A DNA stretch of 6,172 bases from positions 1 to 6,172 of the forward strand of contig SLNI01000152.1 in NCBI GenBank assembly GCA_007133115.1, read 5' to 3'. Shown in pieces: positions 1-6,172 of the stretch. The translations under genes and the position numbers were made by a program. Numbering within the stretch: position 1 is the first letter of the stretch; the number at the start of each line of letters is the position of its first letter. The notes under the pieces are model-generated. The model was not told the DNA's origin and did not search any database. It was given only the letters and a program-made list of their open reading frames with translations. Source of the DNA: Thioalkalivibrio sp. GTDB lineage: Bacteria > Pseudomonadota > Gammaproteobacteria > Ectothiorhodospirales > Ectothiorhodospiraceae.

Positions 1-3000
1 ACCGCCGAGGCCTGGCTCGCGGCGAGCCCGGCTGAACGTCTGGCCGAGCGCGCCGAAGCGACTGCGGACAACTCCCCGGAACAGGCCCTCTGGCTGAGTG
101 CGCTCGAGCATGAGCAGGCGGGCACGGAACGTCTACGCGGCGCTCTGGAACGTGTGGACCTGGCGCTGGCTGCACCCGAACGGCTGGGCCAGGTGGAGCG
201 AAGACTGGTCGGGATGCTCGAAGCGGCTTCGCGCCCGGCCGTCCCATCGGGGACGAGCATCACGGACATCGAGGGGCAGATTGCTGCCGTGGACCGTCAG
301 CGCAAGGAAATCGCGCTGCAGCAGGAGCAGAAGGCCCAGACCCTGACCCGGCTCGAAGAGCAGCAAAGGGGCATGCAGGAAGCGTTCGCACCACTCCAGC
401 AGCCCAACGGGACCGGGACGGAAGAGGACATCCCGCTGGAACCGCTGACGGAAGCCACGCTCGCGGATGCCCTGGAGGCCTACCTGCGCGCTCAGGATCG
501 GCGCGTCGAAGCGCGGCTGCTCTCGGCCCGGCTGGACCTCGAAACCGTTCCCCTGCGCATCGAGTTGCTGCAAACGGAACTGGCTGTGCTCGCAGTCGAA
601 ACCGCTTGGCTGGCGGAACGGCAGCGGCAACTCGTGACCGCACTTTCGGAACTTTCGGGCGCGGAGTTGCGCGACCTGCGCGACGATGTCCGGCGACTGC
701 GGGAACGCGATCCGCAGGCCGCCGACTTTTTTCAGGCGGAGATCAATGAGCTGTTGCAGCGTGTCGATCAGATTGCCCAGACCCAGGCCCGTGCGCGCGA
801 ACTGCGGGAGGCCCGAGACCGCTACGCCTACATCCTGGAGGACGTGAGTCAGACGCTGGAAAGCGTTCGGGAACGTCTGGACGTCGGCGGGTTGACCGAG
901 ACCCTGGGAGGACTTTTTCTCGAGGAGGAACGACGGCTGCAGCGTCTCGGGGACCTTGATTTCGCGTTGCGCAAACTGGAACGCGAACTGTCCCAATCCC
1001 GGCTGCGCGACATCAGCCTGCGCGACGAACTCCGCTTGCTGAGTCTCGCCCCGGCGATCGTGGAAGACGACCCGGCCCGGGCCGAGTTGCGCCGGTTGCA
1101 GGCCATGGTCATCGAGATGCAATTGCAGGCCGACAGCCAGCTCACCGAGGAGCTCCGCCAGAACGAGTCCCGGTTGCGGGTCGTCGTGCAACAGGTCGAC
1201 GCGCTGTCACAGATCCTGCGGGAATCCCTGCTCTGGTGGCCCAGTCACTCCGCGCTGGGCAGGGAATGGTCGAAGCGGATTCCCCTTGCGGTGGCGAGCT
1301 TCCTGCAACCCGGTTCCTGGCAGGAAATACGGGTCGCCTTGGCCGCGATCACCGTGGGTTCTCCGGCGAGCCTGCTGCTCACGCTGCTCGTCGCCGGAGG
1401 CCTTTTCGTCGCGGGAAGGCGCACGCCCGAACATCTGGACCGCCTGGCGGAAAAGACCCGGCATCGGTTCAGCGACCGCATCGGCCTGACCGTGCAGGCG
1501 ATCGGTTGGAGCCTGCTGCGCGCGCTCCCGGTTCCGGTGTTGCTTGCGGCCAGTGCCCATCGCCTGCAGCAACTCCCGGAAATCGGGCCCGGTGTCGAGA
1601 TCCTCTCGGCCGTGTTCTTCAGCCTGTCGGTCTGGTGGTTGGCCGGACACCTGTTGCTGCTGATCAGCAGCCGCAACGGGATCGGCACGGTTCATTTCGC
1701 CTGGAACCCGGTCATCCTGCGGCGTCTTCGGCGTCATCTCGCCTGGTTTCTCCCGAGCCAACTGCTGGTGCTCATGGTCATTACCCTGTCCTTCGGACAT
1801 CCCAGCGATGACGTCAGGGACGTATTCGGACGCATGGCGCTGCTGGCCGCCGCACTGCTCTCCGGGTGGTTCACCTGGCGCATGCTGGCGCCATTCCCGG
1901 ATCCCTCCGCCGCCCCGAACGCGGATCGCAAGCGGCGCATGGCCCGCCTTGCACTGACCGCCTTTGCATTGGGGCTGGCGCTGCTGACACTGGCGGGCTA
2001 CCTGCTCACGGTAGGCGAGATGCTGCAACGCGCCATCAACACCGGGGTGGTCCTTGCGGCCGTGTGGCTGGGTTACAGCCTGGCGGCCCGAGCCCTGGTG
2101 CTCAGCGAAGCCCGATTGCAGCTGCAGCGGATGCGTGAGCAGCGCGCCAAGGCAGCCGTGCTGGAAACCGCTGCCCAGGTCGGCGAGGGCGCGGTCATCG
2201 ATGTGCCCGAACCGCATCTGAGTCTGGAGAACATCAATCTGCAGACCCGCACCCTGCTGCGGGTGACCACGGGAGCCGCCGTGGTGCTGGCGCTGTTCTG
2301 GGTGTGGGCGGATATCCTTCCCGCGCTGACCTGGCTGGAGCGCGTGACCCTCTGGTCCAGAACGATCGTGGTGGGCGAAACGGAGATCCTCAGCCGGGTG
2401 AGCCTGCAGGACTTCATGCTGGCGATCTTCCTGGGAGTGTTGTTCACCCTCGCCGCCCGCAACCTGCCGGGGCTCGTCGAGATCCTGCTGTCGCGCAGCA
2501 CCCGCATGGATGCCGCCGGCCGGTACACGATCACCACCCTGCTGCGATACCTGTTGGCCGTCGTGGCCGTCATCAGCGTGTTTTCCCTGCTCGGTCTGCG
2601 CTGGAGCGAACTGCAGTGGATGGTGGCGGCGCTGACACTGGGCCTCGGATTCGGACTGCAGGAGGTCGTCGCAAACTTCGTATCGGGCATCATCATGCTG
2701 TTCGAGCGGCCCGTGCGGGTGGGCGACACCATCACCATCGGCGAATACAGCGGGACGGTTACCAAGATCCGCACGCGCGCGACCACCATCATGGACTGGG
2801 ACAACCGGGAGATCGTGGTACCGAACAAGACGTTCATCACCGAGCGGCTGATCAACTGGACGCTCTCCGACACCATGACCCGGATCGTGATCCCGGTGGG
2901 CGTCAGCTACGATGCCGATGTCGATGCGGTCATCGCCACGCTGGGCGAGGTCGCCGGAGCCCATCCGACGGTAATGACCGATCCGGCACCGTCCGTCCTG

Positions 3001-3243
3001 TTTCTGAGTTTCGGTGACAGCACCCTGAACTTCGAACTGCGCATCTACGTCAGCCAGATGAAAGAGCGTCTGGTCACCGTCAGTGACCTGCACCGCGCGA
3101 TCATCCGCGAGTTCCGGAAAAAGGGAATCGAGATCGCCTACCCGCAGATGGACCTGCACGTTCGTGACATGGTGCCGATCACCAGAGCGGAGGCTGGAGT
3201 CCAGCGCGACGGCAACTCGCCCGGGTCCGCACCGGGGACCTGA
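1..3243 (+). CDS. Giant MscS-family mechanosensitive channel, MscK/MscM (KefA/YjeP) type, 5' partial
   Basis: This is an inner-membrane channel that opens under membrane tension to release solutes during hypo-osmotic shock. The frame is open from base 1 to the TGA at 3241-3243, giving 1080 residues; the GTG at 154 is internal. E. coli MscK and MscM are about 1100-1120 residues, so only the signal peptide and a short N-terminal stretch are probably missing. Window residues about 1-430 are rich in Leu, Arg, Glu and Gln and look like the periplasmic coiled-coil (MscS porin-type) domain. About eleven hydrophobic segments follow, near 1360, 1501, 1591, 1735, 1828, 1936, 2035, 2257, 2398, 2530 and 2611. 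The last is the pore helix with GLGFGLQEVVANFVSGII (from 2641), followed by FERPVRVGDTI and the cytoplasmic beta and alpha/beta domains (VVPNKTFI, LINWTLSD) to about 3170. The C-terminal 20 or so residues are low-complexity. The family is certain. I cannot separate the K+-regulated MscK from MscM by eye. It is convergent with the next operon. Confidence 0.95.
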   Translation, partial: TAEAWLAASPAERLAERAEATADNSPEQALWLSALEHEQAGTERLRGALERVDLALAAPERLGQVERRLVGMLEAASRPAVPSGTSITDIEGQIAAVDRQRKEIALQQEQKAQTLTRLEEQQRGMQEAFAPLQQPNGTGTEEDIPLEPLTEATLADALEAYLRAQDRRVEARLLSARLDLETVPLRIELLQTELAVLAVETAWLAERQRQLVTALSELSGAELRDLRDDVRRLRERDPQAADFFQAEINELLQRVDQIAQTQARARELREARDRYAYILEDVSQTLESVRERLDVGGLTETLGGLFLEEERRLQRLGDLDFALRKLERELSQSRLRDISLRDELRLLSLAPAIVEDDPARAELRRLQAMVIEMQLQADSQLTEELRQNESRLRVVVQQVDALSQILRESLLWWPSHSALGREWSKRIPLAVASFLQPGSWQEIRVALAAITVGSPASLLLTLLVAGGLFVAGRRTPEHLDRLAEKTRHRFSDRIGLTVQAIGWSLLRALPVPVLLAASAHRLQQLPEIGPGVEILSAVFFSLSVWWLAGHLLLLISSRNGIGTVHFAWNPVILRRLRRHLAWFLPSQLLVLMVITLSFGHPSDDVRDVFGRMALLAAALLSGWFTWRMLAPFPDPSAAPNADRKRRMARLALTAFALGLALLTLAGYLLTVGEMLQRAINTGVVLAAVWLGYSLAARALVLSEARLQLQRMREQRAKAAVLETAAQVGEGAVIDVPEPHLSLENINLQTRTLLRVTTGAAVVLALFWVWADILPALTWLERVTLWSRTIVVGETEILSRVSLQDFMLAIFLGVLFTLAARNLPGLVEILLSRSTRMDAAGRYTITTLLRYLLAVVAVISVFSLLGLRWSELQWMVAALTLGLGFGLQEVVANFVSGIIMLFERPVRVGDTITIGEYSGTVTKIRTRATTIMDWDNREIVVPNKTFITERLINWTLSDTMTRIVIPVGVSYDADVDAVIATLGEVAGAHPTVMTDPAPSVLFLSFGDSTLNFELRIYVSQMKERLVTVSDLHRAIIREFRKKGIEIAYPQMDLHVRDMVPITRAEAGVQRDGNSPGSAPGT

Positions 3244-3283
3244 AGCGGGCGTTGCGCTCGAAATCCGATCTCCGTTCCGTTCG

Positions 3284-4771
3284 TCATGTCGAGGCCGCCT
3301 GGCTGCGCCGCGCGATATCCAACCGGCGGATGAAGTCCTCCATCAAAGTCCGGTAAAGCACCTCGCCCAGGATCTTGTCCTCGACACCTGCATCGAGGTT
3401 GGGGTTGTCATTGACTTCGATCACCATCACGCCCCGATCGGTGACCTTCAGATCGACACCATAGAGGCCGTCGCCAATGAGGTTGGCGGCCTTCACCGCC
3501 GTGCGTACCACCGGGCCCGGCGCCTCGGCGATATCGACGGTGCGGAAGCCCCCATGCCTTGGGCCGCCCTTGGCCTCGTGATTCACGATCTGCCAGTGTT
3601 TTCGCGACATGAAGTACTGCGAGGCATACACCGGACGCTTGTTGAGCACGCCGATGCGCCAGTCGAAGTCCGTGTACACGAATTCCTGTGCCAGGATCAG
3701 GTCGCTCTCCTTCAGGAGCTTTTTCGCGATGGACTCCAGTTCCGAACGGTTGCTCGCCTTGAACACCCCGCGGGAGAAGCTTCCATCCGGAATCTTCAGT
3801 ACGACCGGATAGCCGATCAGCTCCTCGGCCCTCAGGATGGTGTCACGGTTCAGAATCACCGTTCTCGGCGTCGGCACTTTCTGTGCAGCCAACCGTTCTG
3901 CCAGATACACCTTGTTCGTGCAGCGCAGGATGGAATTCGGGTCGTCGATCACCACCATGCCCTCGGCCTCGGCCTTGCGCGCGAAGCGGTAGGTGTAGTG
4001 GTCGATGCGCGTGGTTTCCCGAATGAACAACGCGTCGAATTCGGCCAGCCGTCCGAAGTCGCGTGCCTGAATGAGCTCGACGTCGATCCCCAGAGCCCTG
4101 CCAGCGCGAACGAAGCGGGTCAGCGCCGAGGGGTCCGAAGGGGCCAGTTGTTCGTCCGGGTTGTGCAGGATCGCAAGGTCGTAACGATGACTCTTGGCAC
4201 CCCGGGGGCGACGCCAGGGTTTCTTCAGGTAACCGTCGAGTGCGTTGAAGAACTCGCCCTCCTGAGATTCCGCCAGGGAATGCAGGGCAAAGGGCTTCAG
4301 TGCATGGATCTGCCAGTGTCCCTGGAGACGGAACTCGACCTTGAACATGGGTGTCGGGAACAGGTTGAAGAGTTGCGCGGCAATTTCCTGCATTTCCCTG
4401 GGTGCGCACTGACCGAAGAACACCGTGAGCTCCAGCGCGATGGGCTGCAGCCCCGCCTTGCTACGGCCCAGAACCCGGGCGACCTTGCGGTCGATATCTT
4501 CGGTATCCAGACTGTAGATCGCCTTGCGGGACAGGTCCTGCAGCGTGCGAACGCTGGGGATGACACGGTGACCGCGCGCCTCCGCCAGCAGCGACCCGTA
4601 ATAGCCCTCGGACAGGTACCGGGTGCTGCGGCACAGGTTGATCACCCGGAGGTTGGGGGCATGGACTTCGCTGGAACCCTTCAGGTAATCATCAATCGCG
4701 AGCACCGGCAACGATGGGAAATGCGCCTTCCAATCCGATCCGCGTTCGACGAGCAGCAGGTGTTCCGACAT
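3284..4771 (-). CDS. RimK-like ATP-grasp ligase with RLAN-type N-terminal domain
   Basis: This 495-residue protein is a predicted ATP-dependent carboxylate-amine ligase. RimK-family enzymes activate a carboxylate as acyl-phosphate and join it to an amine, as when RimK adds Glu to the C-terminus of ribosomal protein S6. Residues about 1-190 match the RLAN domain (RimK-like ATP-grasp N-terminal), of unknown role. Residues about 195-285 form a pre-ATP-grasp alpha/beta region ending in VVIDDPNSILRCTNKVYLAE, typical of RimK. The ATP-grasp part runs from about 290 to 485: PVVLKIPDGSFSRGV (K325 and the Gly-rich loop), AQEFV (E363), DWRIGVL (R372), YGVDLKV (D440) and VIEVNDNPNLDAGVED (E452, N454), the metal/ATP site. 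Key residues look intact, so it should be active. It is roughly 200 residues longer than E. coli RimK because of RLAN, so it should not be called rimK. ATG at 4771 lies 3 bp after the stop of the GNAT/C39 gene, indicating coupled translation. The substrate is unknown; the repeat protein upstream is the best candidate. Confidence 0.92.
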   Translation of the reverse strand: MSEHLLLVERGSDWKAHFPSLPVLAIDDYLKGSSEVHAPNLRVINLCRSTRYLSEGYYGSLLAEARGHRVIPSVRTLQDLSRKAIYSLDTEDIDRKVARVLGRSKAGLQPIALELTVFFGQCAPREMQEIAAQLFNLFPTPMFKVEFRLQGHWQIHALKPFALHSLAESQEGEFFNALDGYLKKPWRRPRGAKSHRYDLAILHNPDEQLAPSDPSALTRFVRAGRALGIDVELIQARDFGRLAEFDALFIRETTRIDHYTYRFARKAEAEGMVVIDDPNSILRCTNKVYLAERLAAQKVPTPRTVILNRDTILRAEELIGYPVVLKIPDGSFSRGVFKASNRSELESIAKKLLKESDLILAQEFVYTDFDWRIGVLNKRPVYASQYFMSRKHWQIVNHEAKGGPRHGGFRTVDIAEAPGPVVRTAVKAANLIGDGLYGVDLKVTDRGVMVIEVNDNPNLDAGVEDKILGEVLYRTLMEDFIRRLDIARRSQAAST

Positions 4772-4774
4772 GAT

Positions 4775-5944
4775 TCACGGCGCCTCTTTGCGACGGGGTC
4801 CAACGATCACCGCAGCCTGCAGACCGGCGCGTCCATAGCGCGCCATGCGCTCGAAATCGCGACGCAGGATGGGCATGTTCACGGAGTCCAGGGCGCGCTC
4901 GCCCTCCTCCACATCCACCAGCGGGTCGTGCACGTAAATGAAGCGATCATCGAAGCCGGTGACGGTAACCCAGTGCGGGAAACGTTCGGCGTAGATGCGC
5001 ACGCTGCTGATCAGCACCACCGGAACCTGGCCCGCGTTGAATCGCGCCTCGAGTGCAGCGACGTTCACGAGCCCCTGGAGGACGGGCACCTCGAGACGCC
5101 CCAGTTCCTCGACCATATCTTCCTGCACGACGCGCATTACTCGCTTCTTGTCCGCGCTGCGTACCGAGTCGAAGAATGCCACGCCGCTGTCGCGCACCAG
5201 CAGTTCGACCTCATGACCCCGGTTGGCCGCCGCAAGGGCCAAGCCATAGGGGCCGCAGCCACCATGCCCCGAGGCCATGAAGATCGTGGTGGCTTCGCGC
5301 CATAGGCGCAGCTCGAGCCGCCGATCGAGTTTCAGGTCCGGATCCACCGCACGCAGGGCCATCATCAGGGCCGCGGGCCCGCAGGTGAAATCCAGCGTCT
5401 GGGCGTAATACGGGGTGCGCACCAGTTCGGGGTCCGGGCCCGGGGCCAGCGACTTCTGCAACCGCAGGGCGCCCATGTGATCCTCGTAATAATCCTCGAT
5501 GGTACCGAATTCCCGATACCCCATCTGGCGGAACAGTGCGAGACTCGCGGTATTGTCGCGACGCACCTCGAGGCGCAGGTCGGCACAGGTGTTGTCGCGC
5601 GCCGCGTTCTCGGCCGCCTCCACCAGGTTTCGCCCAACTCCACGCCCCCGCGCCGACGCACTGACGGCAATCGAGTACAGGCGGGCAAGAGAAGTACCGC
5701 GGCTGAACAACACCATCACGTACCCGAGAAGCCCGGGGGTGTGGGGGTCGGTGGCAACCAGCGTCCGAGCATTGCCGCGCGTCAACAGGTAACGGAATTG
5801 CCGGCGCGAAATACGATCCCCCTGGAAGCAGGCCTGTTCCAGCGCGAGGAGCTCCTCGAGGTCTTCCAGGCCTGCCGCACGAGTCTGAAGGCCGGCTTCC
5901 GCGCGGTCCTCGGTGTCCGCCAGAACGGGAATCGGACCGTTCAC
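4775..5944 (-). CDS. GNAT N-acetyltransferase fused to C39-like cysteine peptidase
   Basis: This 389-residue protein has two enzyme domains. Residues about 18-165 are a RimI-like GNAT fold. Motif A is ARGRGVGRNLVEAA (residues 98-111, acetyl-CoA pyrophosphate loop), followed by RRDNTASLALFRQMGY and the YYEDH stretch. Residues about 175-385 are a papain-like, C39-type peptidase (the family formerly called DUF3335). YYAQTLDFTCGPAALMM carries Q182 (oxyanion) and nucleophile C188; FPHWVTVTGFDDRFIYVHDP carries H324 and D340. GHGGCGPYGLALAAANRG (225-242) is a second conserved-looking block. All expected catalytic residues are present. No membrane segment or ABC-transporter part is seen, so it is probably cytoplasmic, unlike bacteriocin C39 exporters. 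The start is GTG at 5944, the only usable start codon between the preceding in-frame TAG (5951-5953) and the GNAT fold; no Shine-Dalgarno is visible, suggesting coupling to the upstream gene. It may acetylate and cleave a peptide, plausibly the repeat protein encoded just upstream. Confidence 0.92.
   Translation of the reverse strand: MNGPIPVLADTEDRAEAGLQTRAAGLEDLEELLALEQACFQGDRISRRQFRYLLTRGNARTLVATDPHTPGLLGYVMVLFSRGTSLARLYSIAVSASARGRGVGRNLVEAAENAARDNTCADLRLEVRRDNTASLALFRQMGYREFGTIEDYYEDHMGALRLQKSLAPGPDPELVRTPYYAQTLDFTCGPAALMMALRAVDPDLKLDRRLELRLWREATTIFMASGHGGCGPYGLALAAANRGHEVELLVRDSGVAFFDSVRSADKKRVMRVVQEDMVEELGRLEVPVLQGLVNVAALEARFNAGQVPVVLISSVRIYAERFPHWVTVTGFDDRFIYVHDPLVDVEEGERALDSVNMPILRRDFERMARYGRAGLQAAVIVGPRRKEAP
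4783..4789 (-). promoter_or_regulatory. Possible Shine-Dalgarno for the ATP-grasp ligase gene
   Basis: On the minus strand AAAGAGG lies inside the last codons of the GNAT/C39 gene, 11 bases before the ATG at 4771. The spacing is longer than ideal. With only 3 bp between the upstream stop and this start, ribosomes finishing the upstream gene may simply reinitiate. The site is weak evidence supporting the ATG at 4771. Confidence 0.35.
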
Positions 5945-5950
5945 ACGCGG

Positions 5951-6172
5951 CTATTCGCAGATCGCGGGACAGTTGCGCAGATCGCCGCCGGGCCCGGGGT
6001 AACACGGTCCGCCGAAGCCTGCATAGCAGGCGCCACCCACCCCGGCATAGGCGGGTCCACCGGGTCCGGAATACGCCGGACCACCGGGCCCCCTGTACTC
6101 GGCGCCCCCGGGGCCATCGTAGCGAGGGCTTCCGGGGCCGCGGTAGCACGGCCCGCCCGGCCCGGAATACGC
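5951..6172 (-). CDS. Tyr/Gly/Pro octapeptide-repeat small protein with Cys-containing tail, 5' partial; candidate modified-peptide precursor
   Basis: Reading the minus strand from 6172 gives 73 residues open from the edge and ending in TAG (5953-5951). The first 64 residues are eight perfectly in-register octapeptides with consensus x-Y-x-G-P-G-G-P. Tyr at position 2, Gly at 4 and Gly at 6 are present in all eight; Pro at 5 in six, Gly at 7 in seven, and Pro or Ala at 8 in seven. Position 1 is A, C, R or E. The protein then ends in LRNCPAICE, with two cysteines three residues apart and a C-terminal glutamate. The sequence has no catalytic look and no Met in the window, so the start (perhaps with a leader or signal peptide) is beyond 6172. 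Its stop is 6 bp before the GNAT/C39 start, and it lies upstream of a ligase gene in the same operon. I infer that it is the substrate of those enzymes. Alternatively it is a structural or surface protein. I do not recognise a named family. Confidence 0.8.
   Translation of the reverse strand, partial: AYSGPGGPCYRGPGSPRYDGPGGAEYRGPGGPAYSGPGGPAYAGVGGACYAGFGGPCYPGPGGDLRNCPAICE
5981..6172 (-). repeat. Tandem 24-bp coding repeats (eight copies seen, continuing past the edge)
   Basis: Eight consecutive 24-bp units each encode one octapeptide of the repeat protein, with no indel between units. Copies are clearly related in protein but diverged in DNA. Units at 6149-6172 and 6053-6076 encode the same octapeptide AYSGPGGP yet differ at five of eight third codon positions. 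The three units nearest the tail are less regular: one has Val and one Phe in place of the central Pro, and the last ends in Asp. The array reaches the window edge, so the total copy number is unknown. Confidence 0.9.

Noticed and set aside
154..156. GTG as start of the channel gene
   Set aside because: The frame is open for 51 further codons to the window edge, with the same helical composition, and the family is longer than the protein from this GTG.
133..1191. 352-codon antisense frame under the coiled-coil region
   Set aside because: It mirrors the Leu/Glu/Arg-rich sense codons and shows no domain or ribosome binding site; the sense frame continues into the channel.
1207..3159. 650-codon open frame antisense to the channel gene
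   Set aside because: The product is low-complexity, rich in His, Gln, Gly and Asp, as expected for antisense reading of this gene; the sense strand has clear MscS motifs.
3244..3283. Bidirectional terminator between the convergent genes
   Set aside because: Only a weak 4-bp AGCG/CGCT stem is visible and there is no T-run on either strand, so I do not call a terminator.
3083..5305. 740-codon open frame on the plus strand across both enzyme genes
   Set aside because: It is a shadow of two well-recognised minus-strand genes in GC-rich DNA; its translation has no recognisable domain and starts inside the channel gene.
5211..6149. 312-codon minus-strand frame starting inside the repeat region
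   Set aside because: It overlaps the GNAT/C39 gene in another frame and encodes an Arg/Gly/Pro-rich product without domains.
5981..6172. 24-bp repeats as CRISPR, iterons or a non-coding satellite
   Set aside because: There are no spacers, and divergence falls on third codon positions while the octapeptide phase is kept, so the repeats are coding.

Overview
This looks like chromosomal DNA from a GC-rich proteobacterium. Genes are tightly packed, codons strongly prefer G or C in the third position, and a very large MscK/MscM-type mechanosensitive channel is present. The gene content suggests a gammaproteobacterium, perhaps of a Chromatiales/Ectothiorhodospiraceae or Halomonas-like kind, but this is a guess from gene style; no marker gene fixes the taxon.

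Layout. Positions 1-3243 (+) hold a giant MscS-family channel whose 5' end lies outside the window. A 40-bp intergenic gap (3244-3283) with no convincing terminator separates it from a convergent minus-strand operon. Read in its own direction, that operon runs from the right edge leftwards. It begins with the end of a small protein made of Tyr/Gly/Pro octapeptide repeats with a short Cys-containing tail (6172-5951, 5' end outside). Next comes a GNAT acetyltransferase fused to a C39-like cysteine peptidase (5944-4775), then a RimK-like ATP-grasp ligase with an RLAN-type N-terminal domain (4771-3284). Spacing is 6 bp and 3 bp, so the three minus-strand genes are very probably co-transcribed and translationally coupled.

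How the genes may work together. The channel is an osmotic safety valve and probably unrelated to the operon. The operon combines a peptide-bond-forming ATP-grasp enzyme, an N-acetyltransferase, a papain-fold peptidase and a short repetitive protein. Graspetide (microviridin-type) RiPP pathways use a similar set: precursor, ATP-grasp ligases, GNAT and a C39 protease. Here the repeats, the isolated GG before the tail and the C-terminal Glu make the small protein a good candidate substrate for cleavage and/or amino-acid addition. The enzyme families are recognised with confidence; the substrate relationship is inference from position and sequence.
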